Source of the DNA: an uncultured Pelagibacteraceae bacterium
GTDB taxonomy: Bacteria; Pseudomonadota; Alphaproteobacteria; Pelagibacterales; Pelagibacteraceae
Direction: 5' to 3'
Length of the DNA stretch: 64,000 nt
Assembly (NCBI GenBank): GCA_902612235.1
Contig: CACMCJ010000003.1
Coordinates: forward strand, 30,324-94,323
The notes below the pieces were generated by a model that made no database searches, was not told the origin of the DNA, and saw only the letters and a list, made by a program, of their open reading frames with translations. Positions 37,956-46,336 of this stretch are shown here, piece after piece. How positions within the stretch are numbered: the stretch's first letter is position 1; each line of letters begins with the position of its first letter. The position numbers were made by a program, and so were the translations under genes.

Positions 37956-40472
37956 TTAAATAATATAATTTAATATTTTATTCTTAATAAAGATAGTTTT
38001 AATAATTTTTTTATCCTGGATATACTTTTGTGCTTTTGAGGAAGCTCTAATTATTTTATCTATATCGTTTTCTTTTAAATCTTTATTAACGGATATTATA
38101 TCTCTAGTTTTGCCATTAATTTGCACTGCCATAGATATTTTAAGACTGCTTATTGCCTTTACGTTAATCTCTGGCCACAAATTTGCTTGCTTACAATTTA
38201 AAGTAGATAAACACTCATTTGCTAAATGTGGGGTAAATGGTAACATCAATTTCATAATTTTTATTAATGTGTCTTTTAGAATTTTGTCGCTCACTTCTAA
38301 CTTTAAAGCTTCATTTAAAAATCTATAAACTTCATAAAATTGAGCAATAGCAACATTAAGTTGGAAATTTTCTATTGCTTTGTCAATTTTGAAAATAAAA
38401 AGGTTAATATTGTTTTCAAATGTTTTATCTTTTTCTTTATTTTTCAAAGGGCGTTTAAGATTAATAATTGATTGGTTTAAATTCCAAATTTTCTGAAGAA
38501 ACTTACTAGCCGAAACAACGCCAATGTCAGACCACTGAACATCTTTTTCAGGAGGGCTATCGGATAAAATAAACCATCTGACTGAGTCGGCTCCATATTG
38601 TTTTATCATCGTTTCAGGATCTATAGTATTTTTTTTTGATTTAGACATTGACTCAGATGGGCCAATGGTAACATCAGATTTATCTGAAATTTTTATAGCT
38701 TTTTTTTCTGTTATTTTTTCAACTTCATTTGGGTATAACCAGTTTCCCTCTTTATCTCTAAAAGTCTCATGACAAACCATTCCTTGAGTAAATAAATTCT
38801 TAAAAGGTTCTGAATATTTAATTTTACTATCGCACAGCTTCATTGATTTCATAAAAAATCTTGAGTATAGCAAATGCAATATTGCATGCTCTACGCCGCC
38901 AATATATTGATCTACTGGCATCCAATAATTTGTAAGATTTATATCATAGGGCTTATTATTTTTGGGTGAACAGAATCTTATAAAATACCAAGACGAATCT
39001 ACAAAAGTATCAAGCGTGTCTGTTTCTCTTATAGCCGGCTTTCCAGTTTTTTTGTGAGTTGTATTTTTCCATTTTGGATGATTTTGTAACGGATTGCCCG
39101 GAGAGCTAAGATCAACATCGTCTGGCAACTTTACTGGTAACTCACTTTTGTCAACAGGCACTACCGAACCATCTTCTAAATATATCATCGGAATAGGACA
39201 ACCCCAATAACGTTGTCTGGATATACCCCAGTCTTTTAAACGGAATAGTGTTTGTTTTTTTCCAATTTTCTTTTCTACAATTTTTTCAATAATTTTTTTT
39301 TTTGCTTCTTCAATACTTAACCCATTTAAAAAATGAGAATTTATAATTTTTCCACTTCCAGTAAATGCTTCTTTCAGATTTGTGTTATTAGACTGATTTT
39401 TATCTGTAACAACTCTTATTATTGGAAGATTATATTTCGTAGCAAAATCAAAGTCTCTTTGATCGTGTGCTGGACACCCAAAGATAGCCCCATTTCCATA
39501 ATCCATTAAAACAAAATTAGCCACATAAATAGGCAGTTTTTTTTCCTTTATGAAAGGATGCTGTGCAAATAAGTTTGTATTCATACCTATTTTTTCTGCA
39601 TTAGCAAGTGCCTCTTCAGTTGTTCCAATTTTTGAACATTCTTTTTTAAATTTTTCAAAATCTGAATTATTTTTTAAATGATTACAAATTTCATGGTCAA
39701 CTGATACAGCTATAAAACTTGCTCCAAAGATAGTATCTGGGCGTGTAGTAAAAATTTTAAGCTTTTTATCTTGATTAACAATTTTAAAATCTAATTCACA
39801 TCCAATGGATTTTCCAATCCAGTTTTTTTGCATTAACTTTACTTTATCTGGCCAACCGGGTAAACCTTCAAGGTCTGCTAATAATTCTTTTGAAAATTTT
39901 GTGATATTAAAGAACCACTGTGATAATTTTTTTCTTTCGACAACAGCATTTGATCTCCAACCTTTGCCGTTAATTACCTGTTCATTTGCTAAAACGGTTT
40001 TTTCAACCGGATCCCAATTTACATAAGTTTCTTTTCTAGAGACTAAGCCTTTATTAAAAAAATCTATAAATAATTCCTGCTGATGCTTATAATAATCTAC
40101 ATCACAAGTTGATATTTCTTGATTCCAATCTATCGATAGACCCAACATTTTTAGTTGATTTCTCATTACCTTAATATTTTCTTCAGTCCATTTTTTGGGA
40201 TTAAGCTTGTTTAATTTAGCTGCGTTTTCTGCAGGAAGGCCAAATGCGTCCCAGCCCATAGGATGCAGAACATTAAATCCCTTCATAAATTTGAATCGAG
40301 CTATTACATCTCCAATAGTATAGTTTCTCACATGTCCCATATGTATTTTCCCCGAGGGATAAGGAAACATTTCTAAACAATAAAATTTTTTGCCTTTTTT
40401 GTTATATAAAGTTGAAGAGGCAAATTCTTTTTGCCATTTTTTTTCAATTACTTGAAAATTTACTCTTTCCAT
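37956..40472 (-). CDS. leuS: Leucyl-tRNA synthetase
   Basis: The 838-residue class I synthetase has the HIGH motif as [19 protein letters not shown] near residue 40, an editing domain with [19 protein letters not shown] and the conserved acidic editing site, [10 protein letters not shown], and MSKSKKN (KMSKS) near residue 610. Length is close to the bacterial norm. It follows the DUF3576 lipoprotein gene by seven bases and precedes lptE by three. Confidence 0.98.
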   Translation of the reverse strand: MERVNFQVIEKKWQKEFASSTLYNKKGKKFYCLEMFPYPSGKIHMGHVRNYTIGDVIARFKFMKGFNVLHPMGWDAFGLPAENAAKLNKLNPKKWTEENIKVMRNQLKMLGLSIDWNQEISTCDVDYYKHQQELFIDFFNKGLVSRKETYVNWDPVEKTVLANEQVINGKGWRSNAVVERKKLSQWFFNITKFSKELLADLEGLPGWPDKVKLMQKNWIGKSIGCELDFKIVNQDKKLKIFTTRPDTIFGASFIAVSVDHEICNHLKNNSDFEKFKKECSKIGTTEEALANAEKIGMNTNLFAQHPFIKEKKLPIYVANFVLMDYGNGAIFGCPAHDQRDFDFATKYNLPIIRVVTDKNQSNNTNLKEAFTGSGKIINSHFLNGLSIEEAKKKIIEKIVEKKIGKKQTLFRLKDWGISRQRYWGCPIPMIYLEDGSVVPVDKSELPVKLPDDVDLSSPGNPLQNHPKWKNTTHKKTGKPAIRETDTLDTFVDSSWYFIRFCSPKNNKPYDINLTNYWMPVDQYIGGVEHAILHLLYSRFFMKSMKLCDSKIKYSEPFKNLFTQGMVCHETFRDKEGNWLYPNEVEKITEKKAIKISDKSDVTIGPSESMSKSKKNTIDPETMIKQYGADSVRWFILSDSPPEKDVQWSDIGVVSASKFLQKIWNLNQSIINLKRPLKNKEKDKTFENNINLFIFKIDKAIENFQLNVAIAQFYEVYRFLNEALKLEVSDKILKDTLIKIMKLMLPFTPHLANECLSTLNCKQANLWPEINVKAISSLKISMAVQINGKTRDIISVNKDLKENDIDKIIRASSKAQKYIQDKKIIKTIFIKNKILNYII

Positions 40473-40479
40473 TTAAGAT

Positions 40480-41037
40480 TTAATTCTTTTTTTTACTCTC
40501 TTTATCTAAAAGAGCTGCTTTTCTTAAGATTACAGAGTGTAGTTCCTCTTCTATTTTTGAGCTATTCAATAAACTTACAATACAGTTTTGATTAGATGTA
40601 CATTTTTTTTTATGAACAATTACTTTAAGACTTTCGCTTCGAACATCATTACCTAGGAATCTTAAAGAAATTTTGATGGATTCTTGTTTAGAAGAATTTT
40701 CTGAATACCAGTCGGTTATTATTATGCCACCTGAGTAATCTACAGTTGCTAGAGGAAGAAAATCTAAAGTTTCTAGAGAAGCTCTCCACATTGGATTTGA
40801 AGTACTGAATTCATAATTTGTTTTTCCTCGTCCTCTATCTAAGACTTTACCAAGTGAAACGCCTCTTCCTTCCTTAATATTTTTTTTTCTTTTATCTTCT
40901 GCTTGTAATGGTCTATCTCGTTCTAATGGTCTATCACCTTTGGTATAATTACACCCACTAAGAAAAATTAGTGACACTACAAGAATAGTGTTTATTAATA
41001 ATTGAAACTTACCAAAATTCAGTCTTGCTAATGTCAT
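40480..41037 (-). CDS. DUF3576 lipoprotein
   Basis: The 185-residue product starts with a lipoprotein signal peptide and lipobox FLSGC (residues 25-29), followed by an acidic/basic linker and the DUF3576 core (NPMWRASLETLDFLPLATVDYSGGIIITDWY). The family is common in alphaproteobacteria directly upstream of leuS; its function is unknown. Outer-membrane location is likely from the lipobox and lolA presence. The promoter should lie in 41038-41195, shared with the porin. Confidence 0.88.
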   Translation of the reverse strand: MTLARLNFGKFQLLINTILVVSLIFLSGCNYTKGDRPLERDRPLQAEDKRKKNIKEGRGVSLGKVLDRGRGKTNYEFSTSNPMWRASLETLDFLPLATVDYSGGIIITDWYSENSSKQESIKISLRFLGNDVRSESLKVIVHKKKCTSNQNCIVSLLNSSKIEEELHSVILRKAALLDKESKKKN

Positions 41038-41195
41038 AAATTATAAATTTTAAAGAATAAGCATTAATATCAGCAAAATTAACCTTTTTAAACCGATAGT
41101 AGTAGTGACATTTATGCAACAATATCGCAAAAATTAAAGTTAAATCAACAAAAACAGCACAATTTAAAGGAATTTAGGGTAAATATCGTTCTGTG

Positions 41196-41209
41196 AATGT
41201 TTAAACATT
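41196..41209. promoter_or_regulatory. 14-bp palindrome in the porin leader
   Basis: AATGTTTAAACATT is a perfect palindrome 27 bases before the porin ATG. It could be an operator or part of a leader structure; the 198-base spacer 41038-41235 also contains AT-rich promoter-like sequence that I could not assign. Confidence 0.3.
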
Positions 41210-41235
41210 TATTTAACAATAACAAAGGAACAAGA

Positions 41236-42288
41236 ATGAGAAAAATAACTAAATTATTCTTAGGTATACTTGCTTCTGCTCTGTTAGTTTTACCAACGTA
41301 CGCTGGTGAAATGTCTGTAACAGGTGGAGCTAAAGTTACTATGACAACTTCTGGAGCAGTAGGTTCAGAGGGTAAAAGTATCGGTGTATCTAACGAATTA
41401 GATTTCAGTGCAAGTGGAGAACTAGATAACGGAATGACTTGGGACTACCAAGTTCAGTTAGACGGTGCTTCAACTGCTAACGACGATACGAAGTTAGTAA
41501 TTGGAACTGACATGGGTACTATTGGTTTCTACATTTCAGAAGGTGGAATGAAGAACAACTTAGCACACGGTGTTGGTGCAATGGGAGTTGGTATGGATTA
41601 TTCATCTACGTCAACATTCCAAACAGGTTACAACGTATCTGACTACGCTAACGTACAGTACCACTTACCAGCAGGAATGCTTCCTTACGAAGGAACTTTT
41701 AAAATTGGTGTCGTGCCAGATTTAAATGACTCAGACATGATTTCTGGAGAAGGTGCTAACGCAGCAATCGCTTCACACGCAACTGGTAGACAACTTCAAC
41801 AAATCGCTTTTTCAGCTGTACCTATGGAAGGTTTAACAGTTAAAGGTGACGCTGCTAGAACAGCAGGTGAAGAAGGTAATGCCCTAACAGTAGAAACTGG
41901 TGTATCAGCAAACTTAGGAGCTAAATACACAATGGGTCAATTATCAATTGGTTACACTGAAGGTGGATACCAACCAGCTGTTGAAGGTGAAGTAACTTAC
42001 TACGAAAACCAATATTATGGTGTTCAGTATGATGTCAATGATGCATTATCAGTGTCATACAACGTAGATAAGTCTGAGAAGAACGCTAGAGCAAAAGTTG
42101 CTCTTGGTTCAGCTGCAGGTGCTAAAGGTACGAAAACTGTTACAGAAATGGAACAGAAGTCTTACATGTTAGCTTACACAGCAGGCGGTGCTACATTCGG
42201 TTACACTATGTACAAAGTTAGCGATGCTGACTACACAAGTGGAAAAGAAGAAACAAATAACGTTTTCTCAATGGCTATTTCTTTCTAA
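41236..42288 (+). CDS. Outer-membrane porin
   Basis: The 350-residue product starts with a signal peptide (MRKITKLFLGILASALLVLP, then TYA) and mature sequence GEMSVTGGAKVTM, then alternating beta strands of a Gram-negative porin, closing with the C-terminal phenylalanine (FSMAISF) needed for barrel assembly. Codons are strikingly C-ending (TAC, AAC, GAC, TTC), unlike nearby genes, the usual sign of very high expression. I start it at 41236, six bases after AAAGGA; an upstream in-frame ATG at 41197 lies in the palindrome and is unlikely. A strong terminator follows. Pore specificity is not evident. Confidence 0.9.
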   Translation: MRKITKLFLGILASALLVLPTYAGEMSVTGGAKVTMTTSGAVGSEGKSIGVSNELDFSASGELDNGMTWDYQVQLDGASTANDDTKLVIGTDMGTIGFYISEGGMKNNLAHGVGAMGVGMDYSSTSTFQTGYNVSDYANVQYHLPAGMLPYEGTFKIGVVPDLNDSDMISGEGANAAIASHATGRQLQQIAFSAVPMEGLTVKGDAARTAGEEGNALTVETGVSANLGAKYTMGQLSIGYTEGGYQPAVEGEVTYYENQYYGVQYDVNDALSVSYNVDKSEKNARAKVALGSAAGAKGTKTVTEMEQKSYMLAYTAGGATFGYTMYKVSDADYTSGKEETNNVFSMAISF

Positions 42289-42308
42289 GTAGTACACACT
42301 TAAAATAT

Positions 42309-42881
42309 TTAAAAAAGCCGGCTAATTATAGCCGGCTTTTTTTTTACCTCCGATAAACAGGCAAAAGATTTACAGTTAACATGGTAAATTTTATTAAGGT
42401 TAGATAATCTAATTCCTCCGAGCGGTATTAAGTTTTTCCTCGTATACAATTTAAAAAGATTAAATTTTACAATACCTAGATAATCGGCTTTATCTTTATA
42501 GGATGTTCTAAATAATCTTGAAAAAACAATATCCGAACATCCTTGTAAAGATTTTATATTAATTTCTTTAATATTATGAGCTGAACCTATTATTTTGAAA
42601 TTAAATTTTTGTGATCTTTTTACCTTTAAATCATAATTATAAGCTGAAACATAAAGACCATCAGCTTTCAGAATGGAAGATAATCTTAGATTATTAGCAA
42701 CATAAAATTCAACCTTTCGTCTTTTGCACATGGCTCTGAATTTAAGTAGAGCATTGAAGTTTTCTTGATTTTTTTTATTTCTATAAATAATGGCAAATTT
42801 TCTATGAATTTTTATATTACTTAAATCAATATCTTTGATACTTTCAATTAATAAAAAATATTTTTTTTTTACGATAAACAT
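42309..42881 (-). CDS. ThiE-like (thiamine-phosphate synthase family) protein
   Basis: The 190-residue product is a degenerate member of the ThiE/TenI barrel family: ADGLYVSAYN corresponds to DGVHLGQ, FKIIGSAHNIKEI to the IGVSxH strand, GCSDIVFSRLF to the middle strand and NLIPLGGIRLSNL to the phosphate-binding GGI. Pyrimidine-site residues are hard to recognise, so catalysis is uncertain. I start it at 42881, where its ATG abuts the yggS ATG (CATATG). The last 11 codons (KKKPAIISRLF) are made of the porin terminator hairpin, which is odd and may be a recent extension. Confidence 0.65.
   Translation of the reverse strand: MFIVKKKYFLLIESIKDIDLSNIKIHRKFAIIYRNKKNQENFNALLKFRAMCKRRKVEFYVANNLRLSSILKADGLYVSAYNYDLKVKRSQKFNFKIIGSAHNIKEINIKSLQGCSDIVFSRLFRTSYKDKADYLGIVKFNLFKLYTRKNLIPLGGIRLSNLNKIYHVNCKSFACLSEVKKKPAIISRLF
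42311..42345. terminator. Porin terminator, probably bidirectional, inside the end of the ThiE-like gene
   Basis: AAAAAAGCCGGCTA (42311-42324) pairs perfectly with TAGCCGGCTTTTTT (42329-42342) around a four-base loop, followed by T to 42345. Read on the minus strand it also ends in six T, directly at the ThiE-like stop codon (42309-42311). Confidence 0.92.
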
Positions 42882-43532
42882 ATGAGCATCATAATAGAAA
42901 GATTTAATAAAATAAAATCTAATATAGAAAAGACAGGGCTTATAAATAATGTAAAAATTGTAGCTGTAAGCAAAACTTTTTCTCTTAATCATGTCATGCC
43001 GCTGATAAAGAGTGGACATGTTCATTATGGTGAGAACAAAGTGCAAGAGGCCGAAGTAAAATGGTCCCAAATTAAAAAGGAAAATCTTAATCTTAAACTT
43101 CATATGATTGGCAAACTGCAAACCAACAAAGCTAAGAAAGCTGTTAAAATATTTGATTTTATCCATTCGGTGGATAGCCAAAAACTAGCTGATATTTTGT
43201 CCGAAAGTCAAAATCAATTTAACAAGTCTTTAGGATATTTTATTCAAGTTAACATTGCTAATGAAAAACAAAAGTCGGGCATTCCTTACAATGAAGTTGA
43301 TGGATTTTACAACTACTGTTCAAAAGAAAAAGGGATGAATATTTTAGGCTTAATGTCAATACCTCCTAATGATAACAACAGTGAAAAATATTTTAAAATT
43401 TTATCAGAATTAAATTCATCATTAGGCCTAAAAGAATTAAGCATGGGCATGTCTTCTGATTATATGGTAGCTCTAAATTATAAAGCTACATATTTAAGAA
43501 TTGGTAGCTCAATTTTTGGTGAGAGAAGTTAA
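42882..43532 (+). CDS. yggS: YggS-family pyridoxal-phosphate homeostasis protein
   Basis: PLP-binding barrel protein (PLPBP) that buffers the cofactor; no enzyme activity is known. The 216-residue protein has the PLP-lysine motif KIVAVSKTF, then HYGENKVQEAEVKW, HMIGKLQTNKAKKAV, FIHSVDSQKLA and the end LSMGMSSDYMVALNYKATYLRIGSSIFGER. Its ATG is directly back-to-back with that of the ThiE-like gene, so no spacer is left for promoters. Confidence 0.95.
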   Translation: MSIIIERFNKIKSNIEKTGLINNVKIVAVSKTFSLNHVMPLIKSGHVHYGENKVQEAEVKWSQIKKENLNLKLHMIGKLQTNKAKKAVKIFDFIHSVDSQKLADILSESQNQFNKSLGYFIQVNIANEKQKSGIPYNEVDGFYNYCSKEKGMNILGLMSIPPNDNNSEKYFKILSELNSSLGLKELSMGMSSDYMVALNYKATYLRIGSSIFGERS

Positions 43533-44020
43533 CAAACTTCAAATATTGTTTTTTTATTAATTTTTTCAATTATCCTTTTCAAATTTTTTTTTTTCAAAGC
43601 TATGCAACCTTCTGTCGGCTTATAATTTTTTTTTGCAACATGAACAAATATTGCACTTCCTTTCCCAGCTTTTATAGGACTTCTATTAAAGTTTAAAACT
43701 AAAATAATATCGTAAGTATTTTCTTTTCTAAATAACTTTTCATATTTGTATTCAGAAGGTAAATTTATAAGTTTATTGTAAAACTTAGAGTCAGGATCGT
43801 TACACCAGGCCATATTTTTTTTTATTGGAAATTTGTTAATTTTAGATTTTATACTTCCCACACGATCTTTACGATATAACATAAATAGTATTTTAAATTT
43901 TCCAATAGGAGTAATAAAATCTCCTTCTTTTTTTTTTATCCCAATTCCCCTTTTACCTACAGCACATTTTACTTTATAGTCTTTCATAAAAAGAGTTTTA
44001 TTTTTTACTTTTATATGCAT
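43529..44020 (-). CDS. L,D-transpeptidase (YkuD) domain protein
   Basis: The 163-residue product matches the YkuD fold: AVGKRGIGIKKKEGDFITPIGKFKI at the start and the catalytic HVAKKNYKPTEGCIALKKKNL with conserved His and Cys. Such enzymes make 3-3 peptidoglycan cross-links or attach lipoproteins. No signal peptide is visible, which fits a subfamily of short alphaproteobacterial YkuD proteins. Its start codon overlaps that of the divergent regulator (ATGCAT), and its end overlaps yggS by four bases. Confidence 0.87.
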   Translation of the reverse strand: MHIKVKNKTLFMKDYKVKCAVGKRGIGIKKKEGDFITPIGKFKILFMLYRKDRVGSIKSKINKFPIKKNMAWCNDPDSKFYNKLINLPSEYKYEKLFRKENTYDIILVLNFNRSPIKAGKGSAIFVHVAKKNYKPTEGCIALKKKNLKRIIEKINKKTIFEVC

Positions 44021-44641
44021 AACACTAACGTTTTAATTCTTGGTCCCAAAAACTTCAACACATCATTAGAGGAACTTAAAGATTATTTGAATTTTTCAAT
44101 AAAAACAACAGAGGAGAAATTAACTAAAAAGTTGATAGAAAATATCGATATCCTAATATTTCATTATGATTATTTTAAAAATAACTTTGATAACGAGGCT
44201 TTAAAAAATATTAAAAAAGTAAAAATTTTGGCTTCACATCCTAACAAAAAAATAAACGAAAAATTTAACAATTTATTGCATTTGCCTATGAAGTTGGAGA
44301 CATTAAATAAAATTGTAGATGAATCGGTTATAAAAAAAAGTTTTAGCGATAATTCTTCAATTAAAATAAAAAGTTATATATTAAACAAAAATGAAAAAAA
44401 ACTTTCAAAACAAGACAGTTTTATTTTACTTACTGAGAAAGAAATACAGTTTTTAGAATTACTTTTAAAAAATAAACAATCAGTCGATAAAAAAACTATT
44501 TTAGAAAAAGTTTGGAATTATTCATCTAGTGCAGATACACATACTGTAGAAACACACATTTATAGATTAAGAAAAAAAATTAATACACAATTTGGAGATA
44601 AAAATTTTATTTTAAATGATAAAAAAGGTTATTCTGTATGA
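44015..44641 (+). CDS. Winged-helix (OmpR/PhoB-type) regulator with a degenerate receiver domain
   Basis: The 208-residue protein ends with an OmpR/PhoB winged helix: LTEKEIQFLELLLKNKQSV, TILEKVWNYSSSADTHTVETHIYRLRKKI. The N-terminal 110 residues have the alternating pattern of a receiver (VLILGPKNF, IDILIFHYDYF, KILASHP) but the acidic pair after strand 1 is replaced by Gly-Pro and the phospho-aspartate region is not clearly preserved, so it is probably phosphorylation-independent. No histidine kinase is adjacent. Its stop overlaps the start of the ArfA-like gene (ATGA). Confidence 0.85.
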   Translation: MHNTNVLILGPKNFNTSLEELKDYLNFSIKTTEEKLTKKLIENIDILIFHYDYFKNNFDNEALKNIKKVKILASHPNKKINEKFNNLLHLPMKLETLNKIVDESVIKKSFSDNSSIKIKSYILNKNEKKLSKQDSFILLTEKEIQFLELLLKNKQSVDKKTILEKVWNYSSSADTHTVETHIYRLRKKINTQFGDKNFILNDKKGYSV

Positions 44642-44745
44642 AAAAAAGAAATAAAATCGCATTTGATTTATTTTCAAAAAAATATCGTAAACGCGTTATG
44701 AAGCCGAAAAAAGGAAAGGGAAGTTTTAAAAGAAGAAAAAAATAA
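44638..44745 (+). CDS. arfA: ArfA-like alternative ribosome-rescue peptide (35 residues)
   Basis: This gene, 36 codons including the stop, begins at the ATG overlapping the regulator's stop (ATGA) and ends one base before the convergent kinase gene. The product is MKKRNKIAFDLFSKK followed by YRKRVMKPKKGKGSFKRRKK. The last part aligns without gaps to the ArfA core of E. coli ([20 protein letters not shown]): R-x-RV-x-K-x-KKGKGS-aromatic, then basic residues. ArfA enters the empty mRNA channel of stalled ribosomes and recruits a release factor. E. coli ArfA is active after loss of its C-terminal tail, and this peptide simply stops there. The match is by eye, over 16-20 residues; another basic ribosome-associated peptide is possible. 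Confidence 0.7.
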   Translation: MKKRNKIAFDLFSKKYRKRVMKPKKGKGSFKRRKK

Positions 44746-45675
44746 TTAATTTAATCTTGCTCCTATGATTTGAATTATTTTTGAAGACATTTCTGTACCT
44801 CTCTCTAAACTTTCTTTAATAGTTTTTCTATTTACAAATCCATGTAAGAAACCTCCTGCAAACAAATCTCCTGCTCCAGTTAAATCCCTTATTTTGAGGA
44901 TCTTCATTGCAGAACACTCATGTACTTCGTTGTCTTTAATTGCTACGGCTCCACTTTCTCCACGTGTAACAACTATTAGTTTTTTTGTATTCTTAGAAAA
45001 ATCAATTATTTCATCAAATTTTTTTGCACCAATGAGTGACATCATCTCTTGCTCATTAGCAAAAGTAATATCTAATTTATTTTTTACTAACTCTAAAAAA
45101 TGAACTTTATGCCTTTCAACACAAAATAAATCAGACAAAGACATTGCTACTTTATTTGAATTTTGAATTGCTTTTTCAAATGCTTTTTTTGGTTCACCTT
45201 CGTCCCAGAGATACCCTTCAAGAAATAAAACTTCACTTTTTTTTATCGCATTAACATCTATATCTTTGTCACTAATTTTTCCTGCTGTGCCTAAATAGGT
45301 TACCATTGTCCTTTCAGAGTCAGGGGTGATTAAAATTAAACAAGTTCCAGTAGGAATTACTTCTTTTTTCTTTTTGTAAAAATATTTTACTTTTTCTTTT
45401 TTCAGTCCCTCTTCGTACTTAGAACCTAGTTCATCATTATTTATTTTACCAATGAAGCCAACTTCATTTCCAAGTTGTGAAAGACCTACAATCGAGTTTG
45501 CAACTGAACCACCTGAAACAGTATCCTCAATTTTTAAATTCGATAATAGTTTATTAAATTCACTTTCATCAACAAGTTTCATCGTACTTTTGGTTAATTT
45601 GTTGTTAGTCAAAAAAGTTTCTTCAACTTTACAAATGACATCTACTATAGCGTTTCCTATACCTATAACTTTCAT
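44746..45675 (-). CDS. PfkB-family carbohydrate/nucleoside kinase (adenosine kinase-like)
   Basis: The 309-residue kinase has the PfkB N-terminal pattern GIGNAIVDVICKVEETFL, GGSVANSIVGLSQLG, the middle TGTCLILITPDSERTMVTYLG and the C-terminal signature DLTGAGDLFAGGFLHGFV with the catalytic aspartate. The closest named group in alphaproteobacteria is 'adenosine kinase', with sugar kinase as the alternative. It lies after nth on the minus strand (7-base gap). Confidence 0.88.
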   Translation of the reverse strand: MKVIGIGNAIVDVICKVEETFLTNNKLTKSTMKLVDESEFNKLLSNLKIEDTVSGGSVANSIVGLSQLGNEVGFIGKINNDELGSKYEEGLKKEKVKYFYKKKKEVIPTGTCLILITPDSERTMVTYLGTAGKISDKDIDVNAIKKSEVLFLEGYLWDEGEPKKAFEKAIQNSNKVAMSLSDLFCVERHKVHFLELVKNKLDITFANEQEMMSLIGAKKFDEIIDFSKNTKKLIVVTRGESGAVAIKDNEVHECSAMKILKIRDLTGAGDLFAGGFLHGFVNRKTIKESLERGTEMSSKIIQIIGARLN

Positions 45676-45682
45676 TTTAAGA

Positions 45683-46336
45683 TTATGCTTTTTTTGTTTT
45701 AATTGGTTTTTTTCTATTTGGATAACAGCTTTTACAAATTTTACAAGTTATTCCATAACAATCTCTGGCTTTGCAATATTCTCTACCATACCAAATTATT
45801 TGCAAATGAAGCTTATTCCAGTATTTTTTTGGAAAGATTTCTTTTAAATCTTTTTCTGTCTGCACAACATTTTTTCCATTTGTTAAACCCCATCTTTGAG
45901 CAAGTCTATGAATATGTGTGTCCACAGGAAATGCTGGAAACCCGAATCCTTGGGACATTACAACACTAGCAGTTTTATGACCAACCCCAGGTAATTGTTC
46001 TAATTCCTCGAATGTTTTCGGCACTTTCCCCTTGTAACTTTTAACTAAGGTTTTTGATAGGTAAAATATACTTTTAGCTTTAACTCTAAATATTCCAATT
46101 TTTTTTATTAATCTTTCAATTTTTTTTCTACCAAGTTTTACAAAGTGTTCAGGTTTATTATATTTTGGATAGATATCTTTTGTAACATTATTTACGTTAA
46201 CATCAGTACATTGAGCAGAAAGCAAAACCGAAACAAGTAATGTGAATGTATTTCTATACTTTAAAGGTTTTGAAATTGTGGGATAGGTTTTATTTAAAAC
46301 TTTTAAAATGATCTTAGATTTTTCTTTATTATTCAC
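45683..46336 (-). CDS. nth: Endonuclease III (DNA glycosylase/AP lyase)
   Basis: Removes oxidised pyrimidines in base-excision repair. The 217-residue protein has LLSAQCTDVNVNNVT, the catalytic-lysine HhH motif LPGVGHKTASVVM, and FPVDTHIHRLAQRWGL with the catalytic aspartate. The C-terminal cysteines are spaced C-x4-C-x4-C-x2-C-x2-C instead of C-x6-C-x2-C-x5-C for the 4Fe-4S cluster, so cluster binding is altered or uncertain. It overlaps dapB by four bases. Confidence 0.93.
   Translation of the reverse strand: MNNKEKSKIILKVLNKTYPTISKPLKYRNTFTLLVSVLLSAQCTDVNVNNVTKDIYPKYNKPEHFVKLGRKKIERLIKKIGIFRVKAKSIFYLSKTLVKSYKGKVPKTFEELEQLPGVGHKTASVVMSQGFGFPAFPVDTHIHRLAQRWGLTNGKNVVQTEKDLKEIFPKKYWNKLHLQIIWYGREYCKARDCYGITCKICKSCYPNRKKPIKTKKA

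Noticed and set aside
42882..43181. N-terminal extension of the ThiE-like gene on the minus strand
   Set aside because: It is antisense to the conserved part of yggS; family sequence begins only at the ATG at 42881.
44955..44972. CACGTG in the PfkB-family gene as a parS site
   Set aside because: Left arm TCTC does not match and the palindrome is broken.
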